From Kalaharituber pfeilii (lineage: Eukaryota > Ascomycota > Pezizomycetes > Pezizales > Pezizaceae): 64,000 nucleotides of DNA. Made by a program: the position numbers and the translations under genes. Positions 48,126 to 57,362 of this stretch are shown here, one piece after another. The notes under the pieces are model-generated. The model made no database searches. It had not been told where the DNA came from and saw only the letters and a list, made by a program, of their open reading frames with translations. How positions within the stretch are numbered: position 1 is the stretch's first letter; every line of letters starts with the position of its first letter. The stretch lies in the NCBI GenBank assembly GCA_015179045.1, contig WHUZ01000005.1, positions 558,001-622,000 on the forward strand. Reading direction: 5' to 3'.

Positions 48126-48979
48126 CTGTGGTTCACCACTTTCCCGGACACCCCACTTTCCCGGACACATTTACCACCAAAACTGCGCAACTTTCGCACT
48201 CAATATCTCAACAACCACAACAGCATTTGTGAATGCATTTTGTGTAGCTATTATACACAGTGTAATTCTTGCTATCTAGCACTTTTTCTTCATCAAAAAT
48301 TGTGGTTGCAAAGGGATTATGGCTGTCGCATTTTTGTTGGAAGGCTTGGCATTTATTTGTATGGGATCTCCATACAAATGTCACCACCCCCGAATTCTGC
48401 ATGCTACACCTGCAATCAATTCATGAAAAAACTCAGACACTCACATTCAATAGCATCACTCAGTCGGAAACTATGAAAAACGTAGTTAGGTAATAACTGT
48501 AGTGGTTGTGAAATTATTCACAATATTCATATTTCCCATAGAAACCATTTGTATGAGAACAACGCCCAAAAGTAGATAGTTGTACACCAACTCTACAATT
48601 CAACAAATGAAAGTAAACTAAATGCAGCACCTTACTATACCTCTTCAGGTGATTCTTGACATATACTATCATAGCTATTGTAATTAGCGTTGAAGAGTAG
48701 GACTACATTCGAGTCTGATGAACATTTTGTATGGAGATTCCATACAAATAAATGCCAAGCCTTCCAACGTAAATGCGGCAAGTCATAATCCCTTTGCACC
48801 CCTAATTTTTGATGAAGAAAAGGTGCTAGATAGCAAGAATTACACTTTGTCTAATAGCTACACAAAGTGCATTCACAAATGCTGTTGTGGTTGTTGAGAT
48901 ATTGAGTGCGAAAGTTGCGCAGTTTTGGTGGTAAATGTGTCCGGGAAAGTGGGGTGTCCGGGAAAGTGGTGAACCACAG
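48126..48979. mobile_element. 854-bp TA-flanked element with ~255-bp inverted repeats
   Basis: The left arm CTGTGGTTCACCACTTTCCC and onward is repeated inverted from 48979 with only a few mismatches for about 255 bp (to ~48381 and ~48725). It is flanked by TA at 48124-48125 and 48980-48981. Each end carries a 16-17 bp direct repeat (CCACTTTCCCGGACAC twice). The ~340-bp centre is AT-rich and non-coding. The transcript would form a very long hairpin. Confidence 0.92.
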
Positions 48980-49039
48980 TACCAGGTCTGTTACACATCC
49001 CTTATACGATCACCCACCGATTACCTACAAGCGGATTTT

Positions 49040-50604
49040 ATTTTTATTTTTATTTTTTTTCCCCCTATCATTACTCGTATACCATTCTTTGCGCTATGGC
49101 GAGATCATTAAATACAATATAAAGAAATAAATTAACAGGAAAGTGTAACGTGGGGGCCACTAGGAATGTAGGTGGACTTGAACAAAACCAAAATCAAAAC
49201 TGCAGACAAAGAGAAGACCGAAGTGATGCCCATGGTTCCATCATGCTACAAGCAGACAAGGAAGCAACCAATATCAACGTATCAATGCTGAGGCACAGGT
49301 AACCTATCCCACTCATACAGACGCGAACTATGCTACCTTCCACCCATTTGACGCTCACTGGTGCTTGACTGTCTACCTCGTTCTCTGTGTATAAAGCCAC
49401 TGAGCTAGTGTTGTTTCCCTCCTTCAGTAAGATTTCCTTTCTTCTCAACCAACGAACGCCATAATCGTTCCTAATGACTGTTCACAACCTCCAGCCAGTT
49501 TTGGACATTTCCTAGCTTCTTCACAGAGCCTTCCATGTACTACAGTTGGCTACCCATGGCGCTGGGTGCTGGAAGTGGTGGAGAGGCTATGCAAGGGAGC
49601 TGTAGATGGGGGAGGCAAGGAGGTGACAGTGAATAGGGCGGAAGGGGTGTAGGCAGTGGCTGCAGTGACATGGCTGGATTCCGCTACTTTTTTTTTTTGC
49701 TGCTTGGCTCCCTTACTGTCGCTTCCTCGGCTTGCCGTTTCTCTGAGGCCTGGAATGTGCTCGGGGATTGTGGGGGCCGTTCGTTCCTGAGGTTATATCT
49801 GTTCGCCTTGGGAGCCGGTTCCGCTGAATGTAGTACTGTAACGGAGCTTGCTAATACCTGTGTTGGCTCCGGTGTCGACTGCACATCCAAGCAGCCTGTA
49901 CTCGAAAGTCAGTTTAGGCTTTGGCCCCTGAAGTTTCTCCAGAAAGAGGTTCCAGCGCTTCCTGTATTGAGTGCTGCACAGTCTATCCATCGCTAGATAG
50001 ATCGATAATGGCCTCTCTGGCAAACCATATTCCTCTACTGTCTTTTTGGATAGAGAGATAATCTTCCCTTGGCTCGGGTTTGCATATCTTCATCTATCTA
50101 TCGGTTTTACCTTATTCTATTATTATTTTCTATTATTTTGTATTATTTCCTATTATCTCCTTTGTAACTCTCTCGTCATAGTCAATATGGCGGCATACGG
50201 TTAATGGTATTAAAAAGAAAAAAATTCTATTGTCTTCTGAATCTCATCAAAGCTAGATACTAACCTTGTGCAGAGCCCTGGATTCATCCATCTCTTCCGT
50301 TTCCTTCTCTCGTTCCGCGGCGAGAGGAGGGGCTCTTCCTTCCTTTCGGCATCCCTATTGGTTCAGGACCTCGTATCTTGTGCTCTCCTATTGGCTGTTG
50401 GCGCAGGGTTGATGTGGCGATGGATACTCAAAGCTCCTCAGAATTTCACCGAGAGAGAAACTTGAGGGATTGGGTATTCTGGAATAAAAGTTAGATCAAA
50501 AGACTCAACTTGCTCGAGAGCTTGCAATCTAAGTATGTATTCCTGGGGGCTTTCTGGTTGCGAAGTGGCTTCCAAGAGCTCATCCGTTGGCAGTGGTTGT
50601 CGCT
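49040..50604 (-). mobile_element. Decayed ORF1-only LINE-derived element, tail B
   Basis: Three blocks on the minus strand match the element at 54363-55877. The 5' leader (50604-50490, e.g. TTAGATCAAAAGACTCAACT in plus sense) is one. The ORF1 RNA-binding region (RWLRRKEILLKEGNNTSSVA, ~49450) is another, with a one-base shift before LYEWDR. The third is a tail B end (TCGCCATAGCGCAAAGAATG, ~49100-49040). Between the leader and ORF1 a plus-strand LINE end is inserted (50045-50224). Confidence 0.7.
50045..50224 (+). mobile_element. LINE 3' end nested in the ORF1-only element
   Basis: Begins with the codons for the ORF2 C-terminus (WIER-stop), then a T-rich 3' UTR with TATTATT repeats and tail B (CGTCATAGTCAATATGGCGG, CATACGGTTAATGGTATT, A-rich). 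The target duplication is unclear. Confidence 0.65.
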
Positions 50605-51059
50605 AAACGAAGTGTATGTATTGGCAAGAATGCTCACCATTCTTCGAACAATGATTCTCCCGCCGACAGCAGAAGAAGTACGAATCTTGTGAGGCTGCGG
50701 CGAGCGGAATCTCAAGATCAAAGTGTTCTAGTCCTCTTAAGCTTTCTGGGTTGAGTCAGAACCCTGAGTCCGCTCCTCCCTCAAGCGACCCGGGAGAGCA
50801 AGGATTATAGAAGGAACTTGGGTGGCGGTGTGATTGGACTGGAGGATTCCAAGCGTATAATATCCCCGGACATAGCAAATGCAAACAGTGGGTGGTACTG
50901 GAAGATATTCGGGCCGCCAACTTGAACCTGCGAGTGAACTAGGTAAATATTTTGCTGCTTTTCTTATAAAACCCTGTGATACACGGTGTGTACTTGGATG
51001 GTGTATAGTGGGATTGTGATGAACCCTCCCGACATAAGCCAGAACCACGAGCTGCCACT
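50605..51059. other. Unassigned, perhaps 5' part of the copy at 51060
   Basis: No clear similarity to the leader at 54363 was seen, and there is no gene-like frame. Confidence 0.3.
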
Positions 51060-51470
51060 TCAGCAATTATGGTCCATGGGATAGTCGTGGCCAAGAGAGT
51101 GGTGTATATTTGGAAGTGGTTGGAAGTAGATAAGTAATTGGGGGTGAAGATCGCTGGGGCTCGATGGCAGTTGAAGCAACAGAGGGAGGGAAAGGCGACT
51201 AGTTCGGTTGTGGTTTACCTGGAGAGGGCAGGTAGGACTAGTCAAATACCAGAGACTCTGCACATCGGTGGAAAGAAGTACAGATTGGATGCGTATGAAT
51301 GGGGCAGAGGAAGGAGAGATAACGGAAAGGGTCTGGTGAAGGCCGGGCAAATGGGTATGGTTGGAGAGGATCCAATGGAGACTGATTAAAGGCCAATTGT
51401 GTGTATGAATGCATGGTCCACTCACTGTCCTGCCGCGGCGAACAGCTGCAAGCGGGGGGCGTTGAGGGTA
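51060..51470 (+). mobile_element. ORF1-like element copy ending in tail A
   Basis: Encodes MVHGIVVAKRVVYIWKWLEV, a stop, then GVKIAGARWQLKQQREGKAT, SSVVVYLERAGRTSQ, DAYEWGRGRR and a stop. It aligns with the C-terminal domain of the 54626 ORF. The 3' flank has CCTGCCGCGGCGAACAGCTG, CAAGCGGGG (tail A) without poly(A). The left limit is not defined. Confidence 0.65.
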
Positions 51471-51955
51471 AGTAACTTGTTTAAACTACCGGCGAAAGAA
51501 GATAGCAAAAATTGATGTTGAATGTGAACTGACGAGGAGAGGCCGACTGTCAACGTAAAACTCCCTTAATTGTATCCCCGCAGATGTCGAAAACAGTTGA
51601 GGTCACAAAGCGGGCGGTTTCCCAGAGGCGGGTGAGTAACTGTATACCTTGAGCTGTTGATGATCTTGATGAATGACTGTACTAAGGGGTATATATAGTG
51701 GACTTGTAGCATGAGACAAGTGGTCAATGCCAGGTTCTTTGACTAAACAAAACTTGTGCATGAGTACTACTCATCTTAAAGTCGCATTCAGAACGTGCAG
51801 CCCAAAGATCGATATTGAGTTCTAGAACGACTCACGTAAGCCACAACCGTACGCCTGTAGCTGTCATTGATAACCTTTTGCAGCTAGATATACCCCTCTC
51901 CTTGTCATCAGGCAGTGGGCAACCTATAGAATTGAGGGCGAATGTACGTCTAGAT
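51471..51955. other. Spacer, nothing supported
   Basis: No gene-like frame; ends at the type B insertion. Confidence 0.4.
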
Positions 51956-51969
51956 TACCTTCTGACGCT

Positions 51970-52014
51970 TTTTTTTTTTTTTTTTTTTTATTTCATTAAT
52001 CGTATGCCGCCCTA
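51970..52014 (-). mobile_element. 45-bp type B tail insertion with 14-bp target duplication
   Basis: On the minus strand AGGGCGGCATACGATTAATG, AAATA and poly(A). It is flanked by TACCTTCTGACGCT at 51956-51969 and 52015-52028. Only about 25 non-A bases were transferred. Confidence 0.93.
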
Positions 52015-52265
52015 TACCTTCTGACGCTTAGGGCTGCGTAAGATGCTCTACAGAGTCAACTCATGTACAACAAGCCTCTGCAGTCCTATAACCTCGCTGC
52101 ACTACTTACATAGTTCCAGTTTTGAACAATCTGTGTACGTAGTAATTATTTTGATTCCATTCCCAGAGTATCGGCACCCCGGTCTCGAAGTCCGATTGGG
52201 TTCACTCGGATTCGAATTCGCTTCTGGGCAGGATTCCGTCGAGACTAATCCTCAAGCGTCGTACA

Positions 52266-52760
52266 AGGCGAACCCGTGGATGGGGAGGATTGTCGCGGCA
52301 AGATGGTTGGTGAATAAAGAAAGGAGGGAGGGAAAGAAGACTAGCTCGATTGTTATCTACCTAGAGGGGGAGGTAGAATCAGATAGTCAAACACCAGCGA
52401 AGATACGGTTATCAGGCAAATGGCACCACTCGTGCCTGTATGACTGGGACAGAACTACAAAGGTGGACGGAAAGGGGAAGGAGAGGGATGTGGAGGAGAT
52501 GGACATGACTGCTTGATTGTCTGGGGGGATATTTGGGTATTCGTGCTTGATTGTTCTCATGGGACATTGGGCTCTCGCTTTGTGTTTCCTCCGCATCACC
52601 GAAGTAGTGGTATCTTTGTGTCTTTTTACAAGGGGTCGAATGTGTAGGTAGTTGCACAGGTGCCTGTCTCCGGGCCATAAGGACTTCGGTCCAGGGACCC
52701 TGCCATGGCGAACAGCTGCAAGCGGGGTTACGTGAAATAAAAAAAAAAAAAAAAAAAAAA
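52266..52760 (+). mobile_element. 5'-truncated ORF1-like element with tail A and 12-bp target duplication
   Basis: Starts inside the ORF1 RNA-binding domain (GRIVAARWLVNKERREGKKT, SSIVIYLEGE, SCLYDWDR...) and stops at 52516. It has a ~135-bp 3' UTR and ends with a complete type A unit (CCTGTCTCCGGGCC... TTACGTGAAATAAA, poly(A)). It is flanked by AAGCGTCGTACA at 52254-52265 and 52761-52772. This ties the ORF1-like protein and tail A together as one transposed unit. Confidence 0.92.
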
Positions 52761-53075
52761 AAGCGTCGTACACATTTATAATTACCCTAGTCTGGTTATA
52801 ATCATCCTACTTTCTGGTACCCATCATGCAGACCTACCTAGACTACAATCCGGAGCAGTTGTAATCTTGTCCAGACGCTCAAATGAGCTTCTTGAGTACT
52901 GTATGTTCACCGCCAAGAATGTATTGTTGGCGTTGCATTTTGACAGTTGACAACAGGTGGGGGTTATCCCAACTTGGAGGATCGAGGCAAGGACTGATCC
53001 GCTACGTACTGTGAAGGCCGATCATTGAGACTAGCTATGCTATTTTTGACGTTCAAATATAAAAGCCGATATATT

Positions 53076-53890
53076 TTTTAATATCATTACTCGCGTGCCG
53101 CCCTTTGGGCTATGGCGAGGTTATTTACATAAGAGATAGTAACAGAAATGTGAGATATTGGAAATATAAAATAAAGTTGAGAACTTGTAGCATCCTCACC
53201 TCTCTTCTCTCGTGTAAGTAGGGAAAAGATTAGAGGAAATGTCAGGTTCCCGCCCATATTAGCATGCCCGCCAGCGGGTCTCCCCCTCTGCGTCCTTCCC
53301 CTTGGGTTCTCTCGTCTCCGCCTGCCCCCCCGGCCATCTCTTTTTCCATACCCTGCATCTGACCCAGATGTGTGATGTCGTCTCTTCCTTTTCTCCGCAC
53401 CATCGGCGCTCCGGACTCTCTGCCTCGTCTATCTTGAATTTCCAGGATTTGAGGCCTTTCCCGCCCAGCAGGCCTCCCAAAGTGCCTGTTAGGCGTCCTA
53501 GGCGTTGTAGTGGCCTGTAACTCAGACCCAGTCTGTTTCTTTCTTCAGCTCGTCTGGCCTTCACTTCCATGCGTAGTCCGGCTTCTGTGACTATCTCCAC
53601 TTGATACTGGAGCATGGCTCCGATCTTGGCAGCTCGGTCGGCTTTCTCGTTGAACTTTTATGCCTATGTGTGCCTTGACCCACATTACAGCGACGTCCAA
53701 TCCTCCGCGGTGTATCCTTTCTTCCCAGGCCTCCCTGACCAGCTGTGCCGCGCCCCCCCCCCCCCCCCCCCCCCGGTGGTCGGTCTGCCTTCGGCTATGT
53801 GTTTGATTCCCTGGATGGCTACCTGTGAGTCAGTGACGAGTAGTATCTCTTCCTCTCCGCTGTCCAGTGCCTTGGCAATGTACTTCATAT
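53076..53890 (-). mobile_element. 5'-truncated LINE copy, RNase H end to tail B
   Basis: On the minus strand: KALDSGEEEILLVTDSQVAI (RNase H), then EAGLRMEVKARRAEERNRLG, RPLQRL, GGLLGGKGLKSWKFKIDEAE, and WCGEKEETTSHIWVRCRVW. The first Cys of the C-x2-C pair is Arg here. Tail B (TCGCCATAGCCCAAAGGGCG, GCACGCGAGTAATGATAT) follows. A run of 22 C at 53753-53774 interrupts the RNase H side. Confidence 0.82.
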
Positions 53891-54348
53891 ATATAAAAGT
53901 GCCCGTATAGTACTTACTTACATTTCATGCGATAAGCGTAATCTAAAATAGATGAAAGGTGATACCAAGCTTTTGTACAGGGCGCCTCCTAGCCTTAAGT
54001 ATAGCCGTTGCCATCACTAGGATTACTTGATACATGGAAAAGGCACGTGCTGCATACAATTAAAACAGCTCCGTCTGTACATATATACGAAAGCTAAGCA
54101 CCACTTTACCTAGAATTAAGTACTTACTACTCACTACTTACTAGTACTTCACTCTCAGGATCTAAGCCCTGAGTCCAAGGTCTGTTAGGCCGTTACTAAG
54201 AGTTCTCGATCTTTATAATTTTCCAGCATTCTGAACATGACATGGGCACCTAAGATGGATACGCCAGGGGTGCCTAAGCCTCGGCATCGAAACGTTCTGG
54301 ACCAAGACAAACGAGGCATCCACACCGAAACCCATCTACTTCATCATC
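53891..54348. other. Spacer, nothing supported
   Basis: Short featureless frames; ends at the target duplication of the next element. Confidence 0.4.
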
Positions 54349-54362
54349 TCTCTCGCACTACA

Positions 54363-55877
54363 CGGGACAACAACCACCTCAGGACGAGCGTTTGGAAACA
54401 ACTCCACAACCACAACGTCCCCCCCAGCGAAAATCACATAGATCGAAAGCTCTCAGCGAGCTGAGTCTTTTGATCTAATTTTCATTTCCAAATACCATAA
54501 CCCACAAGTTTCCCCCCGGGGCGAAACTTTGAGGAAATTTTCAGCTCACCATCGTGTTGCCACCACACAAACCCCACGCCAAGACCCAATAGGAGACCGC
54601 GAAACACCGCCCTCCCACCAATCAAATGCCGAAGGGAAAGAAAAACAAAGGATCGCCTCCCCAGCGTTCCCCCCCTCCACCACCTCCACCCGCCGAGAGG
54701 ACTGCCTCCCCTCCGCCAATGAGGATCGCGTCCCCCCCTCCGCCACCGCCACACGCCGAAAGGACCGCCTCCCTCCCGCCGACTCCGGTGGACCTCCACC
54801 TTACTCCCTTCGAATGGGTGAATTCGTGGCCCCGAATCCGGATACCAGACTGGGAAGAACTGACGCATGATTTGTTGCATGACCGCCAGCCAACGTTCTG
54901 GGGCTCGATCCTCCTCGCACTGTGGGGTCTCGGGATGGACGGAGACAAACCAATTGACGGATCAGTCCTGGCAGTTCGCTTCAACGACGATGCGACTATA
55001 CAGGTCTTCACAGGGGATCCGGGCGACCCCCGACCGAGCTGGCTGAGTGCCGAACCCCCCGAGCCTCCACCATCATCCCCGGCGCCATTGCCTCCACAGC
55101 CATTGGGGTTCAGCCCCATCAACACCGTGTTCTCGGAGGATCCGGGAACAGAAAACCCACCCGCCGCTTCTGCCCCCGCCCCCCCCCCAAGCCAGACTAA
55201 GAAGCGCAAAGGCAAGATGCCGTCCAATCAGGATGCATATGCCATCAAGCGCCAGTTAAGTGACAGGGAGGCAAACAAGATTGCCGCAACAGACCCGGTG
55301 GACACACCGGCAGGCAGCACGCCCGCCACTACCCAAAACCCCAAACCACCGACACCGGAACCATCAACATCCCATCCCCGCCCCCGGACCTCGACCCCAC
55401 TTCCCAAAGCCAGACCCCACCCACCGACCCGCCCCGACAATACCACCTCGAGACAAGGCATTGTCGTACACGGCATAGCCCTGAGGAAAGACTTGGGGAA
55501 TGTCCGAAGATGGTTGGAGGCATCCAACAAAGACATAGGCAAGACAACAGGGATCAGATGGCTACGGAAGAAGACAATCCTATTGGAGGAAGGCAAAGTG
55601 ACAAGCTCCGTGGTAGTATACCTGGAAAAACCAACGGACATCGGGAAAGTTAGGCTCGGAGGAAGGTGGTTACGGGCGAATGTGTACGAGACAGAGAGAG
55701 GGAGGAAGTAAACAGGTCACGGACACAATTTTGGGACTTCTTACCCGCATCATGCATGAACACCGCGGGCAATACATGTACTTAGTGCTTATTTCTTCTT
55801 TCATTTATTTCAATAAAACACCTCGCCATAGCCCATAGGGCGGCATGCGAGTACTGATATAAAAAAAAAAAAAAAAA
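54363..55877 (+). mobile_element. Full-length ORF1-only LINE-derived retroposon with 14-bp target duplication
   Basis: Flanked by TCTCTCGCACTACA at 54349-54362 and 55878-55891. It consists of a ~260-bp leader, one ORF (54626-55711), a ~110-bp 3' UTR, tail B (CTCGCCATAGCCCATAGGGC, GGCATGCGAGTACTGATAT) and poly(A). It lacks any reverse transcriptase, endonuclease or RNase H. The intact ORF, clean boundaries and preserved duplications suggest recent insertion. Confidence 0.93.
54626..55711 (+). CDS. ORF1-like RNA-binding protein of a non-autonomous LINE
   Basis: 361 codons from an ATG at 54626. Residues 1-55 are Pro/Arg/Ser-rich (KGKKNKGSPPQRSPPP). Residues 65-130 look folded (PDWEELTHDLLHDRQPTFWG, SVLAVRFNDDATIQVF). 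Residues 140-275 form a Pro/Thr-rich linker. Residues 278-361 resemble the RNA-binding domain of fungal Tad1-like LINE ORF1: IVVHGIALRKDLGNVRRWLE, GIRWLRKKTILLEEGKVTSS, VVVYLEKP, VRLGGRWLRANVYETERGRK. The protein ends right there. In related LINEs CCHC zinc knuckles normally follow this point, and none is present. It could act as a nucleic-acid chaperone or bind the element RNA (inference). Confidence 0.8.
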   Translation: MPKGKKNKGSPPQRSPPPPPPPAERTASPPPMRIASPPPPPPHAERTASLPPTPVDLHLTPFEWVNSWPRIRIPDWEELTHDLLHDRQPTFWGSILLALWGLGMDGDKPIDGSVLAVRFNDDATIQVFTGDPGDPRPSWLSAEPPEPPPSSPAPLPPQPLGFSPINTVFSEDPGTENPPAASAPAPPPSQTKKRKGKMPSNQDAYAIKRQLSDREANKIAATDPVDTPAGSTPATTQNPKPPTPEPSTSHPRPRTSTPLPKARPHPPTRPDNTTSRQGIVVHGIALRKDLGNVRRWLEASNKDIGKTTGIRWLRKKTILLEEGKVTSSVVVYLEKPTDIGKVRLGGRWLRANVYETERGRK

Positions 55878-55891
55878 TCTCTCGCACTACA

Positions 55892-56914
55892 ACTCCGCGC
55901 GCCAACTCTTATGGGAGCGACCTGAGTCTTTTCGAACATGAAAGAAGCATCTTTCACGGCGGCCATAACAATTCAATTCAACAGGTGGAAACACCCCACA
56001 TTCTCGATATGGAATATACCTGAGATAAGCTTACCGGAGGCGCCAGTACTGAGTAATGATATTAAAAAAGAAAAAAAAAAAAGAAAAATAAGACGCCAGT
56101 ACATGTGTCTGAGATCCAAGCTAATGTGCTTCGGTCGGTGATCAATGCAACTACGGGACTACACGAAGTGCAAAGTAAAATGTCAGGACAGTGGGGAAAA
56201 GGCCTTTTGTCACGCCTCAAGGTGGGTTGCAGTTGTTTTTCTGTTGTTGTTCCTGACCCTCAGGGTCTACGCGATTGAGTTCGTTAGACTGGCTTGGGAG
56301 TGCGTGTTGGCCAAATGATATATTTAGTTGTCGAGTCCTTGCTACTTCGCTGATGTAGTTACTTCTCAAAAACATACTGGTATACAGGTTGCTACCATAC
56401 AATTGTTTATGCACACATCACGAGTCGAGCCTAACGAGAGTTGCACCGGGCAGCTAGTCCAAAACTACATTTTGCTGCGGAATGCTCATATTTACTAGTC
56501 CGGTTGCACTAGCGGTGTACCGGAAACCACACAAACAGCAGTCAAGCGCAACCAATTGTGCAGCACTAAGAATTCCAATTTTAATTGAATATGTGAAAGT
56601 TCCTAGTTTAACTATTCCTTATTTTCACCTCGTGCCTTCACTCCATCCCACCAACTCAATACTGAAAATCAAAAGGAAGACTAGAAACTCGAAATCGCTC
56701 GTACAAACTCTCACTCTCCTAACCAAGTTCCAGCCCGTATGCGTTACATTTGTACGGTTTATCCCATTCCGTCCTTGATAGTTGTACACGTGCTGCAGAT
56801 GGCTCTAGTGAATGCCTGTTATCAGCAAGCTCGATGTTAGTCAAGACATAACTAAAGCCCGAACATATATTTGTTTTAGGATGCATACCATTCGTGTACT
56901 AGGCTCTGGGGTCA
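55892..56914. other. Spacer with a 44-bp tail B insertion at 56050-56093
   Basis: No gene. At 56050-56093 TGAGTAATGATATTAAAAAA and an A-rich tract are flanked by CGCCAGTAC (56041-56049 and 56094-56102). Only about 14 bases of LINE sequence plus the A tract were inserted. Confidence 0.75.
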
Positions 56915-57217
56915 CTAGTAATAACACATGGCGCCCATCGATTCCCAGCGGCAGGTCCTGAAGCCAGCATTTGGGCAGCAGATTGGTGGATAAGCAGAAG
57001 TGCAGCACCATGGATGAAACATGTTGTTACAGACAAAGTTGCTGTATGGCGATGGGCAGGTGAATTGAGCGACAATTTCGCTGTTGTTCTCAGCAGTAAC
57101 GAGACCGGCAGCAGCGGAACTGCCAACAACTCCCTTCTCACGACTCTCAAGCTCAATTGGGTTGGCTAAGGTGGTAGCAGCCAAAAGCAGATAGACAGAG
57201 GTGAGAGTGAACTTCAT
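56915..57217 (-). CDS. Small secreted cysteine-rich protein
   Basis: A single-exon frame of 100 residues from ATG 57217 to TAG at 56915. The signal peptide is MKFTLTSVYLLLAATTLANP, cut probably near residue 19. A short propeptide-like stretch (IELESREKG) has Arg but no KR site. The mature part has eight Cys with nearly symmetric spacing: C-x8-C-x7-CC-x7-CC-x7-C-x8-C, ending MCYY. Four disulphides are likely. The pattern is not that of hydrophobins (C, CC, C, C, CC, C). I recognise no family. Such proteins are candidates for antimicrobial or host-interaction roles, but that is inference. A TATA box lies upstream. Confidence 0.82.
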   Translation of the reverse strand: MKFTLTSVYLLLAATTLANPIELESREKGVVGSSAAAGLVTAENNSEIVAQFTCPSPYSNFVCNNMFHPWCCTSAYPPICCPNAGFRTCRWESMGAMCYY

Positions 57218-57354
57218 TTTGGAGAGAATAAAGTAGAAGGCTTAGAGTATGCTTGCGATTTTGTGACGGTGCGGTACGTCTGAAGAGATCTGTAGCTGCG
57301 GAGGGCGTCGACTGTGAGCTTGTTGGATCTTTTTGCAAAGAGAAGGCATTCTCC

Positions 57355-57362
57355 CTTTATAG
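57355..57362 (-). promoter_or_regulatory. TATA box of the small secreted protein gene
   Basis: CTATAAAG on the minus strand, about 140 bp upstream of the ATG at 57217. Confidence 0.55.

Noticed and set aside
52043..52516. A single 157-codon gene
   Set aside because: The frame crosses the 5' border of a retroposon insertion (target duplication at 52254-52265); only the right part is ORF1-derived and the left part is chance.
54482..55641. Gly-rich minus-strand frames (132-201 codons)
   Set aside because: Reverse complements of the Pro-rich ORF1 coding sequence.
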